From Valencia hispanica (Eukaryota > Chordata > Actinopteri > Cyprinodontiformes > Valenciidae): a stretch of DNA of 64,000 nt. Position 1 is the first letter of the stretch, and the number at the start of each line of letters is the position of its first letter. The notes beneath the pieces were generated by a model that was not told where the DNA came from, did no database searches, and saw nothing but the letters and a program-made list of their open reading frames with translations. The stretch is from contig OY747709.1 in NCBI GenBank assembly GCA_963556495.2, positions 56,014,900-56,078,899 on the forward strand, given 5' to 3'. The translations under genes and the position numbers were made by a program. Positions 1 through 8,875 of the stretch are shown in pieces.

Positions 1-1387
1 AGTGGGGTGTGCGTAATTATTCAGCCCCCTTTGGTCTGAGTGCAGTCAGTTGCCCATAGACATTGTCTGATGAGTGCTAATGACTAAATAGAGGCACCTG
101 TGTGTAATCTAATGTCAGTACAAATACAGCTGCCCTGTGACGGCCTCAGAGGTTGTCTAAGAGAATGTTGGGAGCAACAACACCATGAAGTCCAAAGAAC
201 ACACCAGACAGGTCAGGGATAAAGTTATTGAGACATTTAAAGCAGGCTTAGGATACAAAAAGATTTCCCAAGCCTTGAACATCCCACGGAGCGCTGTTCA
301 AGCGATCATTCAGAAATGGAAGGAGTATGGCACAACTGTAAACCTACCAAGACAAGGCCGTCCACCTAAACTCACAGGCCGAACAAGGAGAGCGCTGATC
401 AGAAATGCAGCCAAGAGGCCCATGGTGACTCTGGAGGAGCTGCAGAGATCTACAGCTCAGGTGGGGGAATCTGTCCATAGGACAACTATTAGTGGTGCAC
501 TGCACAAAGTTGGCCTCTATGGAAGAGTGGCAAGAAGAAAGTCATTGTTAAAGGAAAACCATAAGAAGTCCTGTTTGCAGTTTGCCACAAGCCATGTGGG
601 GGACACAGCAAACATTTGGAAGAAGGTGCTCTGGTCAGATGAGACCAAAATGCAAAACTAACACTGCACATCACTCTGAACACACCATCCCCACTGTCAA
701 ATATGGTGGTGGCAGCATCATGCTCTGGGGGTGCTTCTCTTCAGCAGGGACAGGGAAGCTGGTCAGAGTTGATGGGAAGATGGATGGAGCCAAATACAGG
801 GCAATCTTGGAAGAAAACCTCTTGGAGTCTGCAAAAGACTTGAGACTGGGGCGGAGGTTCACCTTCCAGCAGGACAACGACCCTAAACATAAAGCCAGGG
901 CAACAATGGAATGGTTTAAAACAAAACATATCCATGTGTTAGAATGGCCCAGTCAAAGTCCAGATCTTAATCCAATCGAGAATCTGTGGCAAGATCTGAA
1001 AACTGCTGTTCACAAACGCTGTCCATCTAATCTGACGGAGCTGGAGCTGTTTTGCAAAGAAGAATGGACAAGAATTTCAGTCTGTAGATGTGCAATGCTG
1101 GTAGAGACAAACCCTAAAAGACTGGCAGCTGGAAGTGCAGCAAAACGTGGTTCTACAAAGTATTGACCCAAGGGGGCTGAATAATTACGCACACCCCACT
1201 TTTCACTTATTTATTTGTAAAAAATGTTTGGAATCATGTATGATTTTCGTTCCACTTCTCACATGTACACCACTTTGTTTTGGTCTTTCACCTGGAATTA
1301 CAAATAATATTGATTCATGTTTGTGGCTGTAATGTGACAAAATGTGGAAAAGTTCAAGGGGGCCAAATACTTTTGCAAGCCACTGTA
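1..1387 (+). mobile_element. Tc1-like transposon, left end cut by the window edge
   Basis: Positions 1-31 (starting AGTGGGGTGTGCGTAATTAT) are repeated inverted at 1170-1200. These are inner repeats of an IR/DR-type Tc1 end. The outer right repeat is visible at about 1354-1387 (GGGGGCCAAATACTTTTGC to CACTGTA), and its left partner lies before position 1. The right end abuts an (AT)n tract, which fits insertion at a TA target. Between the repeats lies a broken transposase in the plus direction. Confidence 0.85.
185..1166 (+). pseudogene. Tc1-like transposase, frameshifted
   Basis: Cut-and-paste DNA transposase of the DD34E Tc1 group, once nuclear. The first frame (185-661, 158 codons) has the paired-like helix-turn-helix region (GYKKISQALNIPRSAVQAII), the GRPPKLTGR basic hinge between DNA-binding halves, and the first catalytic Asp in VLWSDETK. 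It then stops. The second frame (readable to 1166) resumes with [19 protein letters not shown] and carries the second Asp (QQDNDPKH) and, 34 residues on, the Glu in PIENLW. Relative to intact relatives, roughly 20 residues appear missing at the junction near 650, together with a frame change. The two parts cannot give an active enzyme. The catalytic residues are otherwise kept, so the damage may be fairly recent. Confidence 0.85.
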
Positions 1388-1389
1388 TG

Positions 1390-1472
<83 letters not shown>
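1387..1472. repeat. (AT)n microsatellite
   Basis: About 85 bp of almost pure alternating AT directly after the right end of the first Tc1 element, beginning GTATGTATGTATATAT. It probably supplied the TA insertion site or expanded from it. Confidence 0.95.
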
Positions 1473-2126
<654 letters not shown>

Positions 2127-2246
2127 CAAACATGATAGTGGTGGTGACGATGATGAACATAATGATGATGATGATGATTGAGATGAGTTGACATTTATAT
2201 TGAAAGGGACAATGCATATTAAAGAAAAAAAAAATGTGTGCATATA

Positions 2247-2446
2247 CAGGTCCTTCTAAAAAAATTAGCATATTGTGATAAAGTTCATTCTTTTCCATAA
2301 TGTAATGATAAAAATTTAACTTTCATATATTTTAGATTCATTGCACACCAACTGAAATATTTCAGGTCTTTTATTGTTTTAAAACTGATGATTTTGGCAT
2401 CCAGCTCATGAAAACCCAAAATTCCTATCTCAAAAAATGAGCATAT
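2247..2446 (+). repeat. Left terminal inverted repeat of Tc1 element 2
   Basis: 200 bp matching the reverse complement of 3621-3820 with only a handful of differences. The outermost bases are CAGGTCCTTCT. Confidence 0.93.
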
Positions 2447-2575
2447 CATGAAAAGGTTCTCTAAACGAGCTATTAACCTAATCATCTGAATCAACTAATT
2501 AACTCTAAACACCTGCAAAAGATTCCTGAGGCTTTTAAAAACTCCCAGCCTGGTTCATTACTCAAAACCGCAATC

Positions 2576-3543
2576 ATGGGTAAGACTGCCGACCTGACTG
2601 CTGCCCAGAAGGCCATCATTGACACCCTCAAGCAAGAGGGTAAGACACAGAAAGACATTTCTGAACGAATAGGCTGTTCCCAGAGTGCTGTATCAAGGCA
2701 CCTCAGTGGGAAGTCTGTGGGAAGGAAAAAGTGTGGCAGAAAACGCTGCACAACGAGAAGAGGTGACCGGACCCTGAGGAAGATTGTGGAGAAGGACCGA
2801 TTCCAGACCTTGGGGGACCTGCGGAAGCAGTGGACTGAGTCTGGAGTAGAAACATCCAGAGCCACCGTGCACAGGCGTGTGCAGGAAATGGGCTACAGGT
2901 GCCGCATTCCCCAGGTCAAGCCACTTTTGAACCAGAAACAGCGGCAGAAGCGCCTGACCTGGGCTACAGAGAAGCAGCACTGGACTGTTGCTCAGTGGTC
3001 CAAAGTACTTGCATGTCATACGGAAATCAAGGTGCCAGAGTCTGGAGGAAGACTGGGGAGAAGGAAATGCCAAAATGCCTGAAGTCCAGTGTCAAGTACC
3101 CACAGTCAGTGATGGTCTGGGGTTCCATGTCAGCTGCTGGTGTTGGTCCACTGTGTTTTATCAAGGGCAGGGTCAATGCAGCTAGCTATCAGGAGATGTT
3201 GGAGCACTTCATGCTTCCATCTGCTGAAAAGCTTTATGGAGATGAAGACGACCTGCCACCTGCTCACAGTGCCAAAACCACTGGTAAATGGTTTACTGAC
3301 CATGGTATTACTGTGCTCCATTGGCCTGCCAACTCTCCTGACCTGAACCCCATAGAGAATCTGTGGGATATTGTGAAGAGGAAGTTGAGAGACGCAAGAC
3401 CCAACACTCTGGATGAGCTTCAGGCCGCTATCGAAGCATCCTGGGCCTCCATAACACCTCAGCAGTGCCACAGGCTGATTGCCTCCATGCCACGCCGCAT
3501 TGAAGCAGTCATTTCTGCAAAAGGATTCCCCACCAAGTATTGA
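2576..3543 (+). pseudogene. Tc1-like transposase with deletions in the catalytic region
   Basis: The start ATG at 2576 opens a frame with a homeodomain-like helix-turn-helix (LTAAQKAIIDTLKQEGKTQK then DISERIGCSQSAVSRHLSGK) and a basic linker (GRKKCGRKRC). Near 3008 this frame leaves the transposase sequence. The family motif with the first catalytic Asp (FSDES-like) is absent, which suggests a ~20-bp deletion between short T-rich repeats. A second frame resumes with CMSYGNQGARVWRKTGEKE and runs to 3543, with AHSAKTT, then NSPDLNPIENLWD. A second small deletion seems to have removed residues just before DLPPAHS, but an Asp remains 34 residues before the Glu of PIENLW. Without the first Asp the protein cannot be active. 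The element may still be moved by an enzyme supplied in trans, because its ends are intact. Confidence 0.85.
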
Positions 3544-3620
3544 GTGCATAACTGAACATAATTATTTGAAGGTTGACTTTTTTTATATTAAAAACACTTT
3601 TCTTTTATTGGTCGGATGAA

Positions 3621-3820
3621 ATATGCTAATTTTTTGAGATAGGAATTTTGGGTTTTCATGAGCTGGATGCCAAAATCATCAGTTTTAAAACAATAAAAGA
3701 CCTGAAATATTTCAGTTGGTGTGCAATGAATCTAAAATATATGAAAGTTTAATTTTTATCATTACATTATGGAAAAGAATGAACTTTATCACAATATGCT
3801 AATTTTTTGAGAAGGACCTG
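3621..3820 (-). repeat. Right terminal inverted repeat of Tc1 element 2
   Basis: Mirror of 2247-2446, ending AGAAGGACCTG before the TA target duplication. Confidence 0.93.
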
Positions 3821-3961
3821 TATATACACACAGATTTTTTCTTCTTTAATATGCATTGTCCCTTTCAATATAAATGTCGACTCATCTCAATCATCATCAT
3901 CACTACCTTCATCATCCTCTCTGGTCTGCGTCTACAGCTGTAAAAGCTACTGGACTCTTAC

Positions 3962-4070
3962 TGGGAACGCTGGTTCAGTCGGCTAACGGCTCCACAGTCG
4001 TAGAAGGTCAGGTTTCCCGCGGTGATGGTCACATGACCAAACATCAGAGACACGGCCAGGATCATGTGAT
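3962..4070 (-). CDS. plxnb3: Plexin-B exon 8: end of plexin segment before PSI-2
   Basis: A 109-nt exon: two bases finishing an Asp codon, 35 codons and 2 nt. It reads HMILAVSLMFGHVTITAG, then NLTFYDCGAVSRLNQRS. The V..LMFG.V.I....LTFYDC pattern closes this plexin segment; a second PSI domain should follow. Acceptor CCCCGCAG; donor GTAAGA. The exon for PSI-2 is not found in the remaining 3.9 kb, which is filled by transposons. It must lie left of the window, so this intron is longer than 3.9 kb. A palindromic repeat begins only ~60 bp after the donor. Confidence 0.85.
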
Positions 4071-4139
4071 CTGCGGGGATGAAGGTCATTCAGCAGCAGG
4101 ACAGAACACCGAGGAACTCTGCCGTCGTCGTTTACTCAC

Positions 4140-4299
4140 CACTTCCTGATGGCATGGGTGGGAGGAGCTCGGGTGCAGGTGACTGACAGGTGAGATTTGT
4201 TCCCATGACGACGGCTGGCTGAGGGGGGAGGTTCCCGAAGACGCAAGAAAGAGACTCCTCCCCCATGAGGACGGGCAGCTGGATGACTGACATGGTTAC
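4140..4299 (-). CDS. plxnb3: Plexin-B exon 7: extracellular segment after PSI-1
   Basis: A 160-nt exon: 53 codons plus 1 nt, phase 0 in, phase 1 out. It reads VTMSVIQLPVLMGEESLSC, VFGNLPPQPAVV and NLTCQSPAPELLPPMPSGS. The pattern of a short strand, LSC.FG, then CQSP and a proline-rich PPG/PPM stretch is the plexin-specific segment between the first and second PSI domains. Acceptor CTCCAAG; donor GTGAGT. NLT is a potential glycosylation site. Confidence 0.88.
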
Positions 4300-4573
4300 C
4301 TTGGAGACAAACAGGAAAACCAGACCAATGATGATTCTTATAGGGCAAGACATTGGTAGATTTGATCAGTGTCTTAAAATCAGAACCGGTTTCATCTCCA
4401 GGATGTCCCAGAAGCAGCTCAGAGGTTCGTGAACAATATGGAAAACTAAATCAGAACAAGGAAACTGGACCTTGTTCTCACATCTTACGTTAGCAGCTTC
4501 ACCCTGAAGACCAAACAGCTCCTGATGCTCATAAGAGAGAAGATGAGTCCAGCCTGTCCAACACCTTGCATAC

Positions 4574-4706
4574 CTGAGTCTGCTCCTCTCTGCTCTGATT
4601 GGCCGGCTGCAGGCTCTGCAGTGTGACACAATGGTTGGTCTGTTCAAAGCTCCACAGCCAATGGTTGGCCAGCAGGTGGCGCTGACACTCATGTTTACGG
4701 GAACAC
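4574..4706 (-). CDS. plxnb3: Plexin-B exon 6: second half of PSI domain
   Basis: A 133-nt exon: one base plus 44 codons, ending in phase 0. It reads CSRKHECQRH, then NHWLWSFEQTNHCVTLQSL and PANQSREEQ. Cys residues and the WLWS motif complete the PSI fold started in exon 5. The tail (QSLQPANQSREE) is the usual plexin-B link into the next domain and contains an NQS N-glycosylation sequon. Acceptor GTTGTCCAG; donor CAG/GTATGC. Confidence 0.9.
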
Positions 4707-4820
4707 CTGGACAACAAAAAGTGAAAATAAAGGATGAAGATCTGAAGCAGCCTGCAGCTCCTCTGACATCCACTAGATGGTGTTAACAGACCCTGATGGA
4801 CGCAGGAGGGACAGACTTAC

Positions 4821-4921
4821 CTTCCCTCCAGGACACACCAGCCGCAGTATGGGTCTCTGATGGAGAGACAGGAGAGACAGTCTGTCTGTCTCTCACAGGA
4901 CGACACGGGAACCTTTGACAC
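4821..4921 (-). CDS. plxnb3: Plexin-B exon 5: sema-PSI junction
   Basis: A 101-nt exon of 33 codons plus 2 nt. It encodes [18 protein letters not shown], then [15 protein letters not shown]. The CxxxxxCxxC spacing and the invariant DPYCGWC are the hallmark of the PSI (plexin-semaphorin-integrin) domain, a small disulphide-rich module behind the sema head. Acceptor TGTCTCAG; donor AG/GTAAGT. The split codon gives Arg with the first base of exon 6. Confidence 0.93.
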
Positions 4922-4999
4922 CTGAGACAAAGACCGAGAACTGATTGTAAACGGACAGCAGAGGGACAGCAGACGTCAGGATGGAGGAGTGTCTCTCAC

Positions 5000-5128
5000 C
5001 CGATCGTTGGTTAAAACATAAACATGGCGTTGGCTCTGGTCCAATAGGAGGTCGGCACCGATGGCTCCGCCCCTGTCCACAGACACGCTGCCGTACAGGT
5101 CACCGGACCAATCGGAGCGCACCAACAC
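5000..5128 (-). CDS. plxnb3: Plexin-B exon 4: last sema blade
   Basis: A 129-nt, phase 0-0 exon of 43 codons between acceptor GACGCAG and donor GTGAGA. It reads GDLYGSVSVDRGG, then DLLLDQSQRHVYVLTNDR. The D..LD.....VYVLT pattern is the final beta-propeller blade that precedes the PSI domain in plexins. The preceding intron, 8.5 kb, is the most repeat-laden of the gene, while the following ones are short. Exons 4-8 therefore form a compact cluster. Confidence 0.88.
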
Positions 5129-5374
5129 CTGCGTCATAGCAGCACAGGTGAGACGTTAGTCCAGGTGTGAGAGTCGGACCAGATAAAGAACCTCCAAAGG
5201 TTCTACCAGGTGTACAGGTTCTGATTGGGGTCAAAAAGATTCATGGTCATCATGGATGGCTTTATACTTCAAAACAAAAGATTCATCTATTAAATAAAGT
5301 TGGACCAAAAACTGAAAATCTGATTTTAGAAGAACGAGCAAACATGAAAACAGAGGAGTTCCCTCCTGCTCTTC

Positions 5375-5942
5375 TCCAGATTCTTCTTCTTCTTCTCTAG
5401 ATTCTTCTTCTTCTCCAGATTCTTCTTCTTCTTCTCTAGATTCTTCTTCAGCTTCTTCTCCAGATTCTTCTTCTTCTCTAGATTATTCTCCAGATTCTTC
5501 TTCTTCTCTAGATTATTCTCCAGATTCTTCTTCTTCAGCTTCTTCTCCAGATTCTTCTTCTTCTTCTCTAGATTATTCTCCAGATTCTTCTTCTTCTCTA
5601 GATTCTTCTTCAGCTTCTTCTTCTCCAGATTCTTCTTCTTCTCTAGATTCTTCTTCTTCTCTAGATTCTTCTTCTTCTCTAGATTCTTCTTCTTCTCTAG
5701 ATTCTTCTTCTTCTCCAGATTCTTCTTCTTCTCCAGATTCTTCTTCTTCTCTAGATTCTTCTTCTTCTCTAGATTCTTCTTCTTCTCTAGATTCTTCTTC
5801 TTCTCCAGATTCTTCTTCTTCTCCAGATTCTTCTTCTCTAGATTCTTCTTCTTCTCTAGATTCTTCTTCTTCTCTAGATTCTTCTTCTTCTTTTTCTCTA
5901 GATTCTTCTTCTTCTCCAGATTCCTGTTCTTCTCTAGATTAA
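5375..5942 (+). repeat. TTC-rich polypyrimidine minisatellite
   Basis: Tandem 15-18-bp units of the form TTCTTCTTCTCTAGA and TTCTTCTTCTCCAGA, ~570 bp, almost purely pyrimidine on the plus strand apart from an AGA or AGATT in each unit. Such strand asymmetry can form triplex (H-DNA) structures. The array is intronic. Confidence 0.93.
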
Positions 5943-6289
5943 TCTTCTACTACAGCTTCTCCTCCTCCTTCTCTATCTTTTTGGTGACAGATTTAGGTTT
6001 TCCTGACATTTTGAGGTGTGACTAAACAAGCAGCGAGACTCTTCAGTCCATCTCACTGCTGCCGTTTACTGTCTGGTCACACTGGCCCTCCTCATCACGT
6101 TCCTTCTGGCTCTGATGATCTTTGGGTCCCATTGTTCACGAGTCTCAGACTCTTCTGTTCTTTATGTTGCAGAAGCACCACAGCCTGCAGCCACCATGAG
6201 ATCTTCTAACCTCACAGCAGCATAAGAAAGACGCGCATGTTTCTCTCCATTAATCAGAGACACGCTGAGAATAACGAGTCTTTTATCGG

Positions 6290-6588
6290 CACGCAGCTCT
6301 GACGCCTCATTTATAAAACTTTGCATGGAGTCCTTACTAAAACCGTACTTAAGCTCCACAAAAAAAGTTTAATTACGCAAAGAAATGTTCAGATCTATTA
6401 AACTTTGTGCTTAATGAATATCCTGCATAGACTGAAGGTGCCCCATCGAAGGCATTTTACGGGTAATTATGGCCACCAAGAGGTTGAGAAAACGCAATTC
6501 CACCGAGACCGAAGTCGAGGTGCTTGTGGGTGACATGGAGGCACGGAAAAAACGTTTTACTACTATCAATCAGTCGATGTTTATCTAG
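6290..6588 (+). pseudogene. Harbinger-type Myb/SANT-like protein fragment
   Basis: An ATG at 6469 opens 39 codons that start MATKRLRKRNSTETEVEVLV and continue GDMEARKKR. The pattern (basic start, F/S-T-E-x-E-x-x-x-L, E-x-R-K-K) resembles the first helix of the Myb/SANT-like DNA-binding protein encoded by PIF/Harbinger transposons, and also of NAIF1-like host proteins. The similarity stops after KKR and the frame ends at 6588. The AT-rich upstream stretch (ACTTTGCATGGAGTCC, AAACCGTAC) also looks like a Harbinger 5' region. No second and third helix and no nuclease ORF follow, so it is a truncated fossil. Confidence 0.45.
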
Positions 6589-6589
6589 A

Positions 6590-6770
6590 CCAGTGTTTCT
6601 CAAACTATGGGGCGAGCCCCACTAGTGGGGCGCAGAGGTATTGCAGGTGGGGCGTGACATCAATGGGATTTAAATAGTTTTTCCCCCCTTAGATTCTGTC
6701 GTTGTGAATGTTTCACTGCACTGTAAATTAAATCAACCAGCTCCCCCCTCTCACAAAATTAAACACATTC
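6590..6770 (+). mobile_element. hAT-like terminal fragment
   Basis: The sequence CAGTGTTTCTCAAACTATGG at 6591 followed by GGGGCG and CCCCACTAGTGGGG motifs is the typical left end of hAT-type DNA transposons in vertebrates. No matching right end (GAGAAACACTG) is seen downstream, so it is a solo or truncated end. It lies directly behind the Harbinger-like fragment. Confidence 0.45.
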
Positions 6771-6776
6771 AAATAA

Positions 6777-7200
6777 ATGAGCAATTGTGATCATCATTGT
6801 AAACAGAACCGGGACCTGGAACATCGGGCTGGGAATTTGAGGTTGGAATATATGGCAGCAGAACAAAACGAGCTGAAGTCGCCGCATTATCAGAGATTCC
6901 ATCTACAAAATGTACAAATATCTAAAAAGATCAGGGAACGTTTCAGAGTCAGAGAAGTCACACGGTCAACCAGGGAGGAAATACTACTTAGGAACCACAT
7001 GCTTTATTCTGTCATGTGTTCTGTGTGTTTCATGCTAAATTGCTGCTTTTGATTTGCAATGTTATATTCTATGTTTTTCTTTATCACCAAATCATGTGAA
7101 GCACCTTGAATTACCCTGTTGAAAGTGTGCAACACAAAATTATTGGCTTGCCATATGAATACTTCTTGTAGCAACAATAAGACTGAAATAAAAGCAAATT
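6777..7200 (+). other. Possible retroelement tail, unclassified
   Basis: An open stretch of 91 codons (6777-7052, e.g. LEHRAGNLRLEYMAAEQNEL) precedes GTGAAGCACCTTGAATTACC at about 7097, which resembles the 3' tails of L2/CR1-type retroelements and their SINEs. An A-rich end follows (AAATAAAAGCAAATTAAATC). I do not recognise the protein. It may be part of an old transposable element. Confidence 0.25.
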
Positions 7201-7460
7201 AAATCAAATAAAATCGAAATTACAGCAGAACGTAACAAGTTTCAGCACTCCTAGGTACACTGAGCCTGACAGAAAAGGAGCGTTTTAAGTCTACTTTCAA
7301 TAAGTATTATGAGAGCTAAATATTATTTGGGGATCACAAATAAACGGAGGAGCTGCGAGTGACACAGCGTTGATGTAGCGCTGTGGCGGACTTAAAAACG
7401 AAGGTTGAGGCAAAGATGGAGACGGAATGACAGAATGTGCTGAACTGGGCGAGGTGTTAA

Positions 7461-7510
7461 GATCTACCGACCCGCCGGGACCGTAAACGGTACCGGCGGG
7501 TCGGTAGATC
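7461..7510. repeat. 50-bp near-perfect palindrome
   Basis: Left arm 7461-7484 (GATCTACCGACCCGCCGG plus GACCGT), 2-nt centre AA, right arm 7487-7510. Only one of the 24 arm pairs mismatches. It is GC-rich in an otherwise ordinary intron region and would form a very stable hairpin. Confidence 0.95.
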
Positions 7511-8734
7511 CTGAACTGGATGATAGAGGTGATAGCAGCAGCTCCAGAACCGACCGACTGGGTTTCATCAATCAGGTTCTGCATCATCTAAAAACACTCT
7601 GAGCTTGGACCTAAACAGAACCACCACCCCATCGCACCGTGGAGGAGATAACTGCAGCCCTGTGTGTGTGATTAAATATTAACGTGGAGAATCAAAGCTG
7701 AGCGCTCATTAAAACACCCTTCAGGGTCGTCCTGCATCATCATTACCCACAATCCACCTGGGACAACAATAACCAATCAGCAACTTAAGTCTGAGCATGC
7801 TCCCAGAGTCCCCCCCCCAGCTAAACACCTGTTCAACACACACATGGAGGTTACAGAGCAGCCTGCAGCTCCTCATCAATAATACATGGTGTGTGTGAGA
7901 GATAAAGGTTCAGATGAACACAGATTCTTCTGGACCCGCCCTCAGGGTTCTGATCAGACTCACTGATCCTATATACGATTTTCAGATCTCTTTATCCCTG
8001 ATGAACCGGGTCGTGGTTCTAACACACTGATGAGGATCTTTACCGCGACCCTCGGACTAAACAGAACCACTGATCCATTAACTCACTGTTTCAGAGCCAG
8101 TTTCTAGAACTTCAACAGCAGGTTCTGATCCAAAAGGCCCAGTGTAAAAACTAGACCGACTGATCGTTGTAGTTCTGCTGCTATAGGCTGCTCCAGGACA
8201 TATGGACCACTTCTCCTTACCCTGCTACTTTCTCCTACTACTCTCCAGTAATGCATCGTTTGCAGTTATTGCTGCCATTAACTTCATTTTCCTCTTCACA
8301 TACACCGTTAGCTTCGTACTTTTCTTTCACATAGAAAGGACTCCTGGCTCAGTGCTTCAGTGTTTTTGTGAGTCTGCTCCGTACCCCCAGTCGGTTGCTG
8401 CAGATAGCTGCTCCTCTTCCTGTTTTTTCTGTATATCGTCTTTCTTCCACCTGTCCTGTCTCGGCATTTCAGGCATACCATACAGAGAGCCTCGTTGCCA
8501 ACATGAGCCTGGGCATATTTGCTCTACAAAATGAATATCCTACTTCGGAGTCCTACTCCAGCCTGCTGTGGTGGCCAAAACTCAGAAGGACCATGGGGAT
8601 TTGAGGCTGCGGTGCCATAATGCCTGTTGAGCTAGCTCCTGGGTGGTCAAATAGAAGGGATTCCCACCCTGACCCTGGCTTAGTCGCTGCTGCCCAAGCC
8701 GGCCTGATCGATCCAAAAGCCACCAACTAGAAAC

Positions 8735-8870
8735 CTATGGGGCGCCATTTGTAAAGTTACACAGACAAAAATTCGGCAATAAATTGGGTTATTTAGCCTT
8801 TCATAAGACAAAAACAGGGGTCCATTTTTCAAAGTAATATTTGTGTCCACGTTTATTAATTATTAAAAGG
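8735..8870 (+). repeat. Dispersed repeat, copy A (inverted partner at 12440-12585)
   Basis: Starts CTATGGGGCGCCATTTGTAA and includes AAAGTTACAC, GTTATTTA and CATTTTTC. It matches the reverse complement of 12440-12585 in the same order with about 70% identity by eye. It is either an end of one large composite element or two inverted copies of one repeat family. Confidence 0.6.
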
Positions 8871-8875
8871 AAAAG

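Larger units (their letters stand above)
2247..3820 (+). mobile_element. Complete-ended Tc1-like element with 200-bp terminal inverted repeats
   Basis: The ends are near-identical inverted repeats at 2247-2446 and 3621-3820, starting CAGGTCCTTCT and flanked by TA on both sides (2245-2246 and 3821-3822). The ~1.57-kb body holds a plus-strand transposase remnant. The few mismatches between the ~200-bp repeats point to a young insertion. Confidence 0.92.
2164..3903. mobile_element. Palindromic element split by a Tc1 insertion
   Basis: Sequence 2164-2246 reappears inverted at 3821-3903. The shared stretch includes GATTGAGATGAGT, ACATTTATATTGAAAGGGAC and AATGCATATTAAAGAA, with only a few mismatches. 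The two arms immediately flank the Tc1 element at 2247-3820. Either a small foldback element or MITE was present and the Tc1 landed at a TA near its centre, or the Tc1 copy mobilised a longer inverted repeat. Nothing between the arms belongs to the palindrome except TA-rich sequence at the junctions. Confidence 0.75.

Noticed and set aside
8202..8604. Plus-strand frame of 110 codons with hydrophobic start, possible membrane protein
   Set aside because: Within plexin intron 3, no recognisable family, composition like repeat-derived or random T-rich sequence.
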